A DNA stretch of 64,000 bases. Source: Phymorhynchus buccinoides (taxonomy: Eukaryota > Mollusca > Gastropoda > Neogastropoda > Raphitomidae). Location of the stretch: contig CM065690.1 of NCBI GenBank assembly GCA_017654935.2, positions 15,695,495 to 15,759,494 on the forward strand, in the 5' to 3' direction. The first letter of the stretch is position 1. Every line of letters begins with the position of its first letter. The notes under the pieces are model-generated. The model was not told the origin of the DNA, ran no database searches, and saw only the letters and a program-made list of their open reading frames with translations. Below, in pieces: positions 45,241 to 61,309 of this stretch. The translations under genes and the position numbers were made by a program.

Positions 45241-45337
45241 TGGCCGGGTTTGCATTGTCACAATGCGTTGCTGCCGCTCAGCGATGCCCTTGTTCCTGTT
45301 GTGATGGTGTAACTTCTGGCTTTTCACCCTACGGATG

Positions 45338-45480
45338 AAAATCTGTTTTACATCCTCCGGTCTGGAACAGACACATATGGGACATCAGTAGATATAAATA
45401 TGGTGGGAACGATCCTGGAGACAATGCCCGGAGGCAGTGCAACACCAGGAAAGTCACGAATTTTTAACAATACAGTTATA
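45338..45480 (+). mobile_element. GTCTGAAACAGACAC-family short interspersed repeat
   Basis: It starts GAAAATCTGTTTTACATCCT, contains GGTCTGGAACAGACACATAT and GAGACAATGCCCGGAGGCAG, and ends CACGAATTTTTAACAATACA. Confidence 0.55.
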
Positions 45481-46198
45481 AGAAAAGAGGCTTACGTGGT
45501 TTTACGGGAGTTAGGACAACGATTTGTGGCCTATGACCATCTAAAGCTGGAAATCCTCATGCACGGAAAGGCACGGCAACGGCAACAACAAAGGCAAAAA
45601 CTATGTCGTGTTAAATTGCTCAAACTAAATTTCTACTTCTTGAATCCATAAGAAAACGAAACGGTAACGGCAAGTCACCAGCACCGTCGACGGCACCATG
45701 TCGACGACAGGAGTTTTCGGAGCATGTAGCGAATTCTGCCGTTGCCGTTCACAAAATAGGGACGGCACCATGCATGAAATATGAGAAGAAAAATGCCTCG
45801 GTCAGCCATGGAAAGGGAGTATTTCGGTCAAGGTCGTGTTTGGATAAGCGCTTAGAGCTTAAAGGTGAAGCGCTCTATAAAGTTTCTTAAATAAATAGGT
45901 AGGGTGCTATCTCTTTCAAACAGAAAAGGCGCCGTGCTGTTTCCGTTTGGATGGATTCAAAACTTCGGGTTTCCTCACGGAACCTAGGACGACAACGAAA
46001 AAAAAAAGCTGCCATGCCGCCTGAAAAACGTGGATGTGGATTTCCAGCTTTACAGGTCGTCCTCACCCTCACTTTTATTATTGGCTCCTTTAAAATGTCT
46101 TCCTCTGCATTCCTTGAGAGATGCTGATTAAGAATATTATAGTTATGGGTGTGGGCTCTGTAGCTATACCGGCTTTCAAACCACGGCTACAGGTTTGG

Positions 46199-46234
<36 letters not shown>

Positions 46235-46415
46235 CAATGGAATGTAAGTAGTTTAGATATTATCTAGCGAGGTCATTCGTAAGGATCAATAGGGATGAAC
46301 GGGGAGGGAAGGGGAAGGGCATAGACAGAGTGAGTGAGAGGATGGAGGACTGTCTAGTCCTTTTATCTGTTCGTCTGTCACTTCAAGGCTGTGACCTCTT
46401 CGTCTCTTCTTAGTA
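45481..46415. other. Repeat-like spacer, no gene
   Basis: GGCAACGGCAACAACAAAGG and CGTCGACGGCACCATGTCGA words recur with inverted partners between 45560 and 45770, suggesting a DNA element. AAGCGCTCTATAAAGTTTCT near 45868 resembles a LINE/SINE 3' end. A (CAGA)n tract lies at 46201-46233. Confidence 0.4.
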
Positions 46416-46629
46416 GGGGAAGACGGGGTAAAAAGCGCATGGGCAGGTAAGAAGCCCACCCCAATTATCTCATGAAATGAAGCAAATTTCAGTCTCATTT
46501 TGCCCATGAGACGAGCGTTAATGTCTAGCATTCGTCTCATGGGCAAATTTGACTGAAATTTTCTTTATTTCATGAGATAATTGGGGTGGGCTTCTTACCC
46601 GCCCATGCGCTTTTTACCCCGTCTTCCCC
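46416..46629. mobile_element. TA-flanked palindromic MITE, 214 bp, copy B
   Basis: It has the same termini and length as copy A, with TA at 46414-46415 and 46630-46631. The unpaired centre is GCGTTAATGTCTAGCATTCG. Confidence 0.85.
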
Positions 46630-46959
46630 TATACTTCTCACACACACACACACACACCAAAAAAAACCTAAGCCATCGTTTAATCCTTTGCCTATTGGCC
46701 ACTGCAACTAGGGTTATTAACGCCCTTGACGGCAAGAGTTATTAAGCCCTTGTTGGTCGGTATCCAAAAGGGCATTCACTCTTGCAAAAGGCAGCCATTC
46801 AGTGGCCTCAAATAGGGTTATTGGCGAGAGTTATCCCCTTGTTTGGTCAGTACTCAACTATCTTCCCCCACCCACCAAGGGATTTCACTCTTGCAAAAGG
46901 TGGTCGTTGCAGTGGCCAATAGGCCTAATGTTATTTTTTCTTACTTGTACCCATGGCTT
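46630..46959. other. Short direct repeat, no gene
   Basis: A GCCACTGCAACTAGGGTTATTAACG / GGCCTCAAATAGGGTTATTGGCG unit with CACTCTTGCAAAAGG recurs at about 46695 and 46805. No coding signal. Confidence 0.4.
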
Positions 46960-47114
46960 CTTCTTCTTCTTCTTCTTCGATCGCTCAGACAGTTTCCTGT
47001 CAATTATGATCGCAGATGCGTCATGCTGCCGTTATGCGCCTAACTTAGAAATAGTTAGGCCCAGCACTGAAGTCCGACTTCGGCTGGAGGAAATGTATTT
47101 GAAAAGGGTTTCGT

Positions 47115-47146
<32 letters not shown>

Positions 47147-47279
47147 GGGGCAGGAGAATGGACCAGTAAGGCAGAAAGACAGTAGATGACACAAAGCAAA
47201 GGACAAGGGCAGAGTCAAAGAGAGTGGCAGATTAGAGGAAGCTACAAGCACAGAAGGTGGGGGAACTATTTATACAAAA

Positions 47280-47326
<47 letters not shown>

Positions 47327-47343
47327 GGTATCCCCAGGGGGGG
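46960..47343 (-). mobile_element. GAA-tailed retroposon, first tail type, with (CA)n insertion
   Basis: Layout as at 41325. A poly-G run (about 47115-47144) replaces part of the A-rich middle, and (CA)n (47282-47323) stands where other copies have poly-C before GGTATCCCC. Confidence 0.65.
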
Positions 47344-47445
47344 GGGGGGGGGGAGGGGAGTACCCATGGCTTAATCAGGCAATCATTGCTGGGTCTGTGC
47401 GCCTGTTTGATTAATTAAACAATAGAGATAATTAAATGTTCACAG

Positions 47446-47531
47446 AATAGGGCATTTGCCACGAGAGGGCGACCTTGAATTCAACTGAGTAGGCAACTAT
47501 AGAGAACGAACATTCGTGGCAAATGCCCTAT
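47446..47531. repeat. Short inverted repeat, 86 bp
   Basis: AATAGGGCATTTGCCACGA and TCGTGGCAAATGCCCTATT are perfect complements around a 48-bp loop. Confidence 0.7.
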
Positions 47532-47696
47532 TTTGTTGTTGCTCGTGCATCTTGTTTTCTTCCTGTGAAATGTAAAGGATGAAAACAAATTTGGGTCTAT
47601 TTGATTTTTTTTTATAATGTTTTACAGCTTCCATAAATTCTTTAAATGGAACGCAAAAGATTTAAAACCATAATAATACAAGTGTGAAATGGTGTT

Positions 47697-47940
47697 TTAA
47701 AGATACACTGACGCACCACGATCAAGTCCCTTGGGGGGTTTTCTGGGTAGCTGTGACCCACATACACATGTCCCCATATTCAAATTGAGGCTGCTCTTTA
47801 AAATGATGTTTCGGTTTGAATTTGGGGTCATGTGCATGGAAGTGAGACATGGTCAAAACAAGATTTCTTACCAGGTATAAGAGGGGAAAAACACGTGAAA
47901 CCCGTGATTTTGACACGTGATCTGGTGGATCTTTAAGGAA
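47697..47940 (-). mobile_element. Dispersed MITE-like repeat, second of a pair
   Basis: It is the inverted counterpart of 2190-2435, with ACTGACGCACCACGATCAAG at one edge and GATTTTGACACGTGATCTGG at the other. Confidence 0.55.
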
Positions 47941-48323
47941 TACTATGCAAAGTTTAGTCCTTTACTGTTCATTGTCCTTTATTCCACGGCTCATCAGCCG
48001 GTTGGCAAAACTAACACACTGAAATGCAAGGTCACCTAGGGGAGATTTCTCGAATCACCATTTCCCATATCGCCATCTCATGTGACACATTCTGAACTTA
48101 GTGTCATTTCGCCATTTTCATTTCTGCGTGCAAGTCAGTGTGTGCATGTCTTTGTTCTCAAGCAGTCACTGAACTTTTTTTTTTTATTGTGCGTGCTTGT
48201 GTGCATTTGAATAAGCAATCAAATTCAGTCAGCCGATCAAAGCTGAGGTGTATTTTCCCTCTAGAACGCACATCAACAAACGGTAAGAACAAGGGATAAA
48301 TGTGACGGATAAAAGTCGATCAT

Positions 48324-48384
<61 letters not shown>

Positions 48385-49018
48385 GTGTGTGTGTGTGTGT
48401 GCGTGTGCGTGCGTGCGCGTGTGCGTGCGTGTGTGTGTGCGTGCGTGCGCGTGTGTGCGTGTGTGTGCATTCGCGTATGTCAGAATCCGCGTGGCGCTTC
48501 ACTGAATGCAAGAAATGGATAGACTTAGTGAAGAGTTAAGTAAAGATGGCGAAATGGCACTAGGAGGATGGCGAAATGGCACTACTTGACAGCACTTTTC
48601 AGGGGGGGGGGGGGGGGGTTGTTACCTGGGTTCCGTAGCCCCCCCCCCCCCCCCCTTCCACAAAAAGAAGAGAAACGAAACAAAACAAAACAAAAGACAG
48701 AGAGTCTTACTTACTGTTTTGTTGTTCTAATGTACAATTTAAAGGGAGTTTTTGGCACTTTATTTTGTTTTCTAAAAAAAGCTTCAGCTTCAGGAGCCGT
48801 TGCCCCCTGACCCCCACCAGGGATGTTGCCCTTGGACCCCACCGGCGGCCTACGCCAGCCCCCAGACTGTACTCCCCGTCCATGTTTATAACACCACCAC
48901 CACCCCACCCCACCCACCCTCTACTGTGTCCCATGTCCGGCCCTGCTCTTATCTAATCACAAAAATAGATCAAATAGATTAGTTCCCGGCGAGATGGGAA
49001 ATGGCGAATCGGTACTTA
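47941..49018. other. Microsatellite-rich spacer
   Basis: (GT)n/(GC)n lies at 48327-48470. GATGGCGAAATGGCACTA is duplicated near 48545 and 48568. Poly-G and poly-C runs lie at 48602-48618 and 48640-48656. No gene is visible. Confidence 0.5.
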
Positions 49019-49232
49019 GGGGAAGACGGGGTAAAAAGCGCATGGGCGGGTAAGAAGCCCACCCCAATTATCTCTTGAAATGAAGCAAATTTCAGTCTCA
49101 TTTTACCCATGAGACGAGCGTTAATGTCTAGCATTCGTCTCATGGGCAAATTTGACTGACATTTTCTTTATTGCATGAGATAATTGGGGTGGGCTTCTTA
49201 CCCGCCCATGCGCTTTTTACCCCGTCTTCCCC
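49019..49232. mobile_element. TA-flanked palindromic MITE, 214 bp, copy C
   Basis: GGGGAAGACGGGGTAAAAAG to CTTTTTACCCCGTCTTCCCC with TA at 49017-49018 and 49233-49234. It has a few more mismatches than copies A and B. Confidence 0.85.
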
Positions 49233-49427
49233 TACCCCCACCAAGGATCCTTGACTTTCCGCGATTACGGTACTATGTCTCCATCATTTGTCTTTGAGCC
49301 GAAGCGATGAAAGAAAATAACCTTGGTCTATGGATAAGTTTTCCGGGGAATGTGGAAAAATAGGTGGGTAATGCTGACTAATAATAACAAATTGATTATT
49401 AATTTAACAATTAAAAAAGCATAAGTC

Positions 49428-51030
<1,603 letters not shown>

Positions 51031-51289
51031 ACACACAAGCGCGCGCGCGCGCGCGCACGTGACACCATTGTGCGTTCAAAACTTCCGAAAACAACGAGCT
51101 GACCTTGACCTAGAGGTACAAGCTCAACAGAAATGGGTCATGAAAAAACCCAACCAAGATGACAGAGCGATATAAACTGTACTCCCAGTCCAACGCAAAT
51201 TAAGAACAACAACATCAAAATTCATATTTAAACAATCTTCTTTTTTTTTAAGGAAAAATAAATGGTATGCTCCTATTGTAAATTTCGAG

Positions 51290-51600
51290 TTATTTCCCTT
51301 GAATTTCATTAACTTCAATTCATCTTGAGTTGTCTACAGGTAAAATTAAGGGGAGCTAATTTTGGACTCGACTGTCATTTTTTTGTTTGTTTGTTAAACA
51401 TTGGTCTGCATCAGCACAGCATTAGTTAGAAATTATTAGTTATTTTACACCAAAATATATTGTTATATCCCTTGAATTTCATTAACTTCAATTCATCTTG
51501 AATTTCAAGATCTACAGGTGAAATTCAGGGGAGCTAATTTTTGTTGTTTGTTTGTTTTTGGACGCGACTGTCTGTTTTTTGTTGTTTGTTTGTTTGTTAA
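51290..51600. repeat. Duplicated CTTGAATTTCATTAACTTCA block
   Basis: CCCTTGAATTTCATTAACTT - CAATTCATCTTGA - ACAGGTAAAATTAAGGGGAG - CTAATTTTGGACTCGACTGT occurs at about 51296 and 51470. A related inverted piece lies at 60388-60455. Confidence 0.65.
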
Positions 51601-51639
51601 ACATTGGTCTGCATCAGCATAGCATTAGCAGTTGCAGTA

Positions 51640-51860
51640 ATAATTCTTGTTGTAATTACGTGGCGGTGCCATAGCCGATGAGGTTTAACCGAGGCGTGGT
51701 TACCGCTACACCTATCTGTATTGTTAAAAAATCGGGACTTTACTGGTGTTGCACTGCCTACGGGCATTGCCTCCAGTATTGTTCCCACCATCTTTGTATT
51801 TACAAATGTCCCATGTGTCTGTTCCAGACCGAGAGGACGTAAAACACCATTTTTCGTTCG
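51640..51860 (-). mobile_element. GTCTGAAACAGACAC-family repeat, long form
   Basis: On the minus strand it runs from ATGGTGTTTTACGTCCTCTC through CCTGGAGGCAATGCCC-type sequence to CCTCGGTTAAACCTCATCGG and TATGGCACCGCCACGTAATT. The same long form is nested in 14352-14764. Confidence 0.6.
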
Positions 51861-52254
51861 TTAGTTAGAAATTAGTTATTTTACTAACAAAATATAATTA
51901 GGAAACACCTGTTCAAATCCATCCGTTATCTTTGAAATAATCTGTCTTTTTAGTATTCAAAATTTACTCACTGGGATTACATTGATAGGGCTTGTCATTC
52001 TGTGAATCTGACATATCGACATCGCGTGCAGAAACTGCATGTTCCAAGGAACCACCAGACTCATCAGACCAGGTATTGCAGTACCTCCAGGATCTGCTCG
52101 GAGTTTTGAATGATGGTTGGTTGATGGTTCGTCCCATGTGTGCTGCTTAGCAGCCGAGTGGATGTAAAACCTAACTTTTATTCAGGAACCGTCGTACCAA
52201 GTTTCTTTACGATCCGGCGGTTCTGTTGTTTAGGCGCCATGAGCTAGGCGACAC
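51861..52254. other. No gene seen
   Basis: AT-rich flank of the LINE. No coding signal or clear repeat. Confidence 0.4.
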
Positions 52255-53985
<1,731 letters not shown>

Positions 53986-54137
53986 TTAAAGGTGGACCCT
54001 GACGGTTGAGTTTTTGCAAGAAACACGTCGAAGAGATCGCCAGAAAGAGAGCCTTTTCAAGGATGGGAACACTCACTTTGCTCTGGTTTGCTAGAAATCA
54101 AACCATCAAAACGGCGATTCCTCCTTGGCGGAGATGC

Positions 54138-54225
<88 letters not shown>

Positions 54226-54624
54226 CCAATTTAGATGGGGTGGGTGGAGGCCAGTTATTGTGGTTGAAGCTTTTTCTTCTTTATAGCGTAGTCCCCCCCA
54301 AAAAAAAAAAGAGAAAAAAAGGAGCTATTTCCTTTGGAGCGAAACTCCTTTTAGTAAACTGTATAAAAAAACTTTTAAAGTAAATGTTTAAAAAAGGCTT
54401 GTATTGTGGAAATTTCGTACAAACGATTTGGTCTAAACTCAGGCGGCTATTTCACTGAAAGAATTTGACTTCCAGCACCTCCGCCAAGGAGGAATCGTCG
54501 ATCTGACGGTTTGATTTCTAGGAAACCAGAGCAAAGTGAGTGTTGCGATCTCTGTAAAGGGTGTTTTCCTGGTGATCTCGACGTGTTTCTTGCAAAAGCT
54601 CATCCGTCAGGGTGCCCCTTTAAA
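53986..54624. mobile_element. Foldback element, TAAAGGGGCACCCTGACGGA family, copy 3
   Basis: The left arm ACCCTGACGGTTGAGTTTTT and right arm CTCATCCGTCAGGGTGCCCC match copies at 31367 and 38088. A (GA)n expansion (about 54139-54222) lies in the left arm directly after CCTTGGCGGAGATGCTGG. Confidence 0.75.
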
Positions 54625-55827
<1,203 letters not shown>

Positions 55828-55828
<1 letters not shown>

Positions 55829-56384
55829 AAATGAGACTGTCTGAGCGATCGAAGAAGAAATGAGACATTGGAATGGATGAAGTGGAACAAGCGAGGGGGG
55901 AGGGAGGGGCAAGGGGGGTGGGTGGGGGGGGGGCTTCCCCCGCCTTGCTGATTGCCTTGACCTATCAACATGGAAAACGAATACAACCTGGCACAATGCA
56001 CAATGCGTCCCGCTAACCGTCCTGCGACCTCGCCCCGCTGTCAGGCGCCGCCGGGTGCGCGCTGCTGCGCGGTCCTTTGACACCGACCACTTGCACGTGC
56101 CAAGCGTGTGACCCACGTGCTACTCACTGAGTGCAACAATAGGCCTACACACACCCCAGCTTGCAGGCTGTAGCGCAACAACAGTCGGTACTTCTTTCTG
56201 CATGACTGCTAGCAGACAGCCAACGCAATCAACAGTAGTCGTGGGTGTTTTTTTTAATGTGTTCTGCGGTTTTGTGTTTGCTGTCTTGTCTGTGGTGTAT
56301 GTTGTATAAATAGGGGGGTGGGGAGATCGATTTATTGTCATATAATTTCTTTATGCTCGACGCCCCTCCCCCCCACCCCACCCT
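55828..56384. other. Retroposon scrap and GC-rich spacer
   Basis: AGACTGTCTGAGCGATCGAAGAAGAA at 55834 is the tail end of a GAA-tailed retroposon. The GC-rich stretch 55970-56120 shows no supported coding exon. Confidence 0.4.
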
Positions 56385-56560
56385 CTCTCTCTCTCGCGCG
56401 CGCGCGCGCGCGCGTGTGTGTGTGTGTGCGTCTGGTTTGGTACGTTGCAGACACCACTTCTGGTAAGAAGTGTGTGTGTGTGTGTGTGTGTGTGTGTCTG
56501 GTTTGGTACGTTGCAGACACCACTTCTGGTAAGAAGTGTGTGTGTGTGTGTGTGTTGCTG
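56385..56560 (+). repeat. Two-copy repeat TCTGGTTTGGTACGTTGCAG plus (GT)n
   Basis: TCTGGTTTGGTACGTTGCAG - ACACCACTTCTGGTAAGAAG - (TG)n occurs twice (56431 and 56497). CACTTCTGGTAAGAAGTG is a small palindrome. (GC)n lies just upstream. Confidence 0.85.
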
Positions 56561-56789
56561 ACCAAAATACGAAAGGAGGTAGCACGTATTATCTGAAAAC
56601 CGAAACTAGGAATTAATAATCATGAAGTTACTGGACAAAGGGTAATTACTCTCTTTTTCTAATTAACTCCCCTCCACCAAAGTTGATTCCTCTCTTGGCC
56701 TCACTATTTCATTCCATGAAGTTACTGCCACACCATTAGATGATTGCGTTCTGTTGTTGTTCAGGTAAAAGTGCCCCAAGATTAAGTTC

Positions 56790-57238
56790 ACACGCGGCGA
56801 GCAAAGGGTCCAAAGACGAGCAACAAAATTGATTAAAGGCGTTAGTCACCTTGATTACGAACACAGACTAAGAAAGTTGAAATTACCATCTCTGAAATAC
56901 AGAAGAATTCGTGGGGATCTGATAAATACATAAATTTTTCACAGTGATAACAATACTAATAAATTTTTGTTCCAGCTAACAACTGACTCAAGAACCCGTA
57001 ACAGTGATTTAAAAATACTAACCCAGTATAGCCGAACTAATATTAGAAAAAAATTCTTTTCTAACAGAGTAACAAAGTTTTGGAATACTCTTCCTGCACA
57101 GAATCTAACACAATTCAAAAACCTCCTTGGTGGATACACCAACATATCAAAACTACAATACGAGCATGACTACAAGGCAGATTTGCCGAAAACTAAATAC
57201 AAAAACCTCTCAGCTGTGCAAAAGTTCAAACAAAAATG
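56790..57238 (+). mobile_element. LINE reverse-transcriptase remnant, C-terminal part
   Basis: The plus-strand frame reads EQRVQRRATKLIKG, LDYEHRLRKLKLPSLKYRRI, RGDLINT, then a single TAA at 56931-56933, then continues in the same frame with LTTDSRTRNSDLK, FFSNRVTKFWNTLPAQN and LLGGYTN. VQRRATKLI, L-YRRIRGDLI and RV-KFWN-LP are features of the C-terminal region of jockey/CR1-type LINE polymerases. It stops at TGA 57237-57239, followed by GAGGCCGCGAGGCCTAATGT. Confidence 0.7.
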
Positions 57239-57399
57239 ACAGGACAGTGAAGAGGCCGCGAGGCCTAATGTCCTAACTACCTGACCTGACATTGCTCGCA
57301 CTTTTTCCCAACCACCCTTTCCCTTTTTCACTTTAAAAATACACGCATTTAATTCACATTATGGGTAAAAATACAGAGAATGCAAAAACCATTAAAGCT

Positions 57400-57834
57400 A
57401 GTACAGATAGTACACTCTCAAACGTCGCTTGCTAAGCAAAAATATTTTTTTGATTATTGCATTCTGAGCGGCAAGCACATTATACGGACAACATTGTGGA
57501 ACAAAAACTCGCTCGTGGGTCGCTCGACCTTGACCTACAACACCGCGACGTAAACAGCGGCACGAGCCTCAGTTTGAGGTCTTCAAGGCCACGGGCCCCA
57601 GCCAACCAATGAAAATCCGTTCTCTGCCCGCATTAATATTATAGCCAGTCACAGCGAGTCTTACAGTTTGGAGGAGAAAGCTTGTGACACACCTCTCCTG
57701 TGGACCAAAACAAGCTGGGTCTGCCAGCGAGGGACTAGTGACAGAAGGCGAAGTTCTCGGATAGAATACGGACGGTATTGCGAGTGACAGATAAGTAAAC
57801 CGCTTCCAAGACGTACTTTAAACCTTTTATCATC
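57400..57834 (+). promoter_or_regulatory. Putative HECA promoter and 5' UTR
   Basis: A CCAAT element lies in AGCCAACCAATGAAAATCC (57600-57618). An ATTAATATTATAG stretch about 30 bp downstream could act as a weak TATA box, which would put a start near 57660-57670. The DNA becomes GC-richer from about 57520. An in-frame TAA at 57796-57798 fixes the ATG at 57835 as the first usable start in that frame. Promoter elements are inferred from motif and position only. Confidence 0.35.
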
Positions 57835-59346
57835 ATGCCAAACACCCGGCATCAGCGCAATCATCGCCAGAGAGACGAAGATGCGCACAATAACAATCAA
57901 CAAGCGGCCGCCATACCGGCCGTAAACCCGCGCGAGGTCGCCCCCGGAGTTGGTAATGGTATGGGACACCGTGGGCGTCAAAACGACAATAACGGAGCGA
58001 AAGTGCAAAAATGCTGCAACCCTGGATCTTGTCGCTTTCCGGACGAATTGATAGACTCGGATGACCCGTTCGATGCTGTGAAAGTTGTATGCAACAACGA
58101 GAACTGTACAGAAGGGAACTGGATGCATAAAGATTGCTTCGATGACTTCGAGACGTCGGTTCTGGCTTATCTACGTTCGTGCGGGCGGGCACGCAGTTGG
58201 AGCGAGAAGCAGAGACTGCAGAACCTCTGGACCAAGAAAGGGTACGACCTGGCTTTCAAAGCCTGCGACTGCAAGTGCAGCCGGGGACATTTACGAAAAG
58301 ACCTGGACTACATCCCGCCGCCTTTCAACGAGAACAGCAAGAAGCAGAAGAAGCACAAAAAGAAGAACGACAAGCCCATGCCCGTGGTGAGCACCACGCA
58401 CAAGTCCAACAGCCACAGCAACCAAGTGGCCCAGCTGAATGGAAACGGCATTGTCACCCCCACCACCAACCCCACCACCACCGTCAACAACAACAACCAC
58501 GCAGTCAACAACGGCGGCGGACGCAGCACCAGTGCCGGACGGAATGCCCCCAGCGTCGGCGGCGGTGACGGCACTCAGCGCTCGAGGAAGAAGTCCACCT
58601 CGAGCACCAAATCGGACCAGCAGGGCAACGACGATAACGGAAACGTCGACCAGCAAGGCTGCCTGGACAACCAGACCACCCCCTCCACCACCACCACCAG
58701 CAGCAGCGTCATCCCCACACTGCAGTCCAGCGGAGGGGGCGACGTGTTCAGCCAGGTGATGATGCCCACCCTGGGCATGGGCAACCCTCAGATGCGCCTG
58801 CGCACCAACAGCGTCAGCAGCGTGGGTAGCGTCGGCAGCCACAGCAGCAGCATTAGCAGCATCCCCAGCTCCGCCGGGTCCATCTCCCCCGTGTCCTCCT
58901 CCCCGATCAGCGGGGACATGTTCTTCAAGAGCCGCAAGTCCAGCGGGGATGCGTCGACCGACAACGGGCCCACCTCGGCGGTGGGCTTCCGGCAGCGTCT
59001 GAACCTGTCCGCGTTTGCCTCCTTGCCGCGCAACAAGCAGAACCCATACCACATCCGGATGGAGGATGCCGGCACTTTGGCCTACGCCTTCGCTAGTTTC
59101 TGCAGCGTCGGGGGCGGCGCCGCTGCCGCTAAGATGCCGCCTCATGTGCCGGACATGGCAGTGGCGGAAGCTGGGGGTTGTGACGTGGAGACTCGCAACT
59201 TTGTGCTGCAGAACCTGCTGAACAAGAAGATGTGCAGCACGCGCTGCGCCCTGTGCAAGGTGCCCCTGCCTGTCTTTGACCGCTTCCCCCTGCTGGACGG
59301 AACCTTCTTCCTGTCGCCCCAGTCCTACGATGAAATGGCCATTCAG
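57835..59346 (+). CDS. HECA: Headcase homologue (HECA), coding exon 1
   Basis: This large first coding exon gives 504 residues and ends exactly at CAG|GTGAGT, phase 0. Residues about 60-157 form the conserved headcase N-terminal region, with Cys/His-rich spacing and the motifs VKVVCNNENC, NWMHKDCF, GRARSWSEKQ, LWTKKGYDLAF and CDCKCSRGHL, all close to human HECA. Residues 160-385 are low-complexity and rich in Lys, then Asn/Thr/Ser/Gly, as is usual for this linker. Residues 386-411 (LPRNKQNPYHIRMED) and 452-504 (CALCKVPLPVFDRFPLLDGT, FFLSPQ) begin the C-terminal headcase region. About 40 residues between them (412-451) have no counterpart I recognise. Headcase marks undifferentiated cells and restrains tracheal branching in flies, and acts with Unkempt to dampen mTOR signalling. 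Base composition is much GC-richer than the surroundings. Opposite-strand open frames are shadows. Confidence 0.93.
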
Positions 59347-59901
59347 GTGAGTGTGGTGTTCTCATTTTTTTTTGGTGGCTTTCGTGGATGGTTGTTCTTT
59401 TTCACTTTTTTTAAATTTTTTATTGAACTTTGCTGCAAAGTCATGCTCAAAGTGATCTGGCTCTGTAGTCATGAGTTCGTCTAAGTCAAAAAAATGGCTA
59501 TTTAGCCTAATTTACATGCTACTATCTGTATTGGCTGTCTAAGATGCACTCATGAATGAGTGACCTTATTATTACCTTTTCGATCAGTTTATAGACTGGC
59601 AAACATACCTTTCGCAGTTTCAGTCTGGGGGCAGGGGAGGTAATGGACGGAAAGGGCAAAAAACAATTTTGGTGCCCTTACCCTTGCGGTGTTCACTGTA
59701 TCAGTGCTTTCTAGTTTCATGTTAGAACTTTAAAGAAATGCAATGGGGTAAATTGATGTATGGCACATGCTATGCAGTGTTAAGACGTAAATTCTAACGG
59801 AATAAAGATTTCCACTCTAGACAAAATTTATAAATTTGAGGGAGACAGAGTATAGGGAAGTAACCCCTTTTAAAATGGCTTGGGAAGATTTGGCAAAGGT
59901 G

Positions 59902-60150
59902 AGCTATGTCGCATGAAAAAAGGTAGCTCGTAAAAATAAGTAGCTCGCTACTATGAGAGTCTGTATTTGCGACAACCACAAATTTCACTTTTTCTGTACT
60001 TTAACCATTTAACTAACCCTAACCCTAACCCTAACCCTAACCCTAGAAAAAAGTGAAATTTGTGGTTCATGCTCAATGTCGCAAATACACACTGTCATAG
60101 GTAGCGAGCTACTTATTTTTACGAGCTACCTATTTTCATGCGATAAGCTA
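59902..60150. mobile_element. Foldback MITE with a (TAACCC)n loop
   Basis: The left arm (TATGTCGCATGAAAAAAGGT, AGCTCGTAAAAATAAGTAGC, GTATTTGCGACA, CCACAAATTTCACTTTTT) is mirrored by 60046-60150. The loop is mostly CTAACCCTAACCCTAACC, about five telomere-type units at 60013-60045. Confidence 0.8.
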
Positions 60151-60734
60151 CACCCACCAAATTTTCTTATAGAAAATTTTCACTTGAGAGTGAGAAAAAT
60201 TTGCTTTTTCAAAAACAAAAAGAGTGAGGGATAGGGTTATGAATTTATTATTAGGGTACTCAAATGAAATGGTAACAAGATGGCAACGCCATGTAAGCCA
60301 GCAACACCCACACACTTATGCTATCCCATCAGACACACACAGAAATATTAATGGGAAAATACTACTTGTTGTAAATTTAGAATGATCTCCCTTGAATTTC
60401 ATCAAATAAGACCAACTGATGAAATTCAGGGGAGTTAATTTTGGACTCTATGGTCATTGTGTATTTTTGTGTTTAATGATTTCCTGTATTCATATACAAT
60501 TGTTTAGAAATAAAATATATTACAACAAAATGGTATTAATAAACCCTCTAGGGCTGCACATGCCATATATGGCACATCATTTTCAAAGAGCTCAGAATTT
60601 CAGACAAGGGTTACAATCTCTACACAGATGCAGGCACAGCTTTCCCACAGTAGTATAGAAACAGTTGCTTCCCTCAAAGTTGGTCAAAGATTATGTCAGT
60701 GATATACTCATATACTACATATAGTACATATCTA

Positions 60735-60940
60735 TATTGTTAAAAACTCGGGACTTTACTGGTGTTGCACTGCCTCCGGGCATTGCAGCCAGTATTGTTC
60801 CCACCATCTTTGTATTTACAAATGTCCCATATGTGTCTATGACCGAGAGGACGTAAAACACCATTTTTCATTCATTCAAAGATTATGTCCCATATGTGCC
60901 TTCCCGGGTCGAGAGGACGTAAAACACCAAAATTTCTTCA
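60735..60940 (-). mobile_element. GTCTGAAACAGACAC-family repeat plus scrap
   Basis: On the minus strand it runs from ATGGTGTTTTACGTCCTCTC to CCCGGAGGCAGTGCAACACC-type sequence. A second partial head (GTCGAGAGGACGTAAAACAC) follows at about 60908. Confidence 0.55.
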
Positions 60941-61309
60941 AAGTTGGTCAAAGAAGGTTAGTGGGTTGGCAGACAGCCTTAGTATTGCCAACCTTACCAC
61001 GTGATGACATCACTGATTGACCTAGCAACATCGAGTGACCCTTATTACTAGAAAAATAAAGATTGTGGACTTTTTGTGCCCAAACATGAACAGATAAGGA
61101 GTTTACCTGTTATTAAAAGTGTTTAATAAAAATTAATTCATGCGAAAAAAGGTTATTTACATTTAGTGGCAATTATTTGGTGCCAAATTTGGCACAGCAG
61201 GGGAAGTAACTCTGTTATAGGAAGTGCCACATATGGCACATTTGTCCTTTGTGGGGAAAAAAAGAAAGCAAAATGTTGTAATTAGTTAAATAAAAAATAA
61301 AGTGCATGT

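Noticed and set aside
58291..59145. Antisense 284-codon open frame inside HECA exon 1
   Set aside because: It is the reverse of the GC-rich Ser/Thr/Asn codon runs in a clearly conserved sense exon; Ala/Gly/Val-rich, with no domain.
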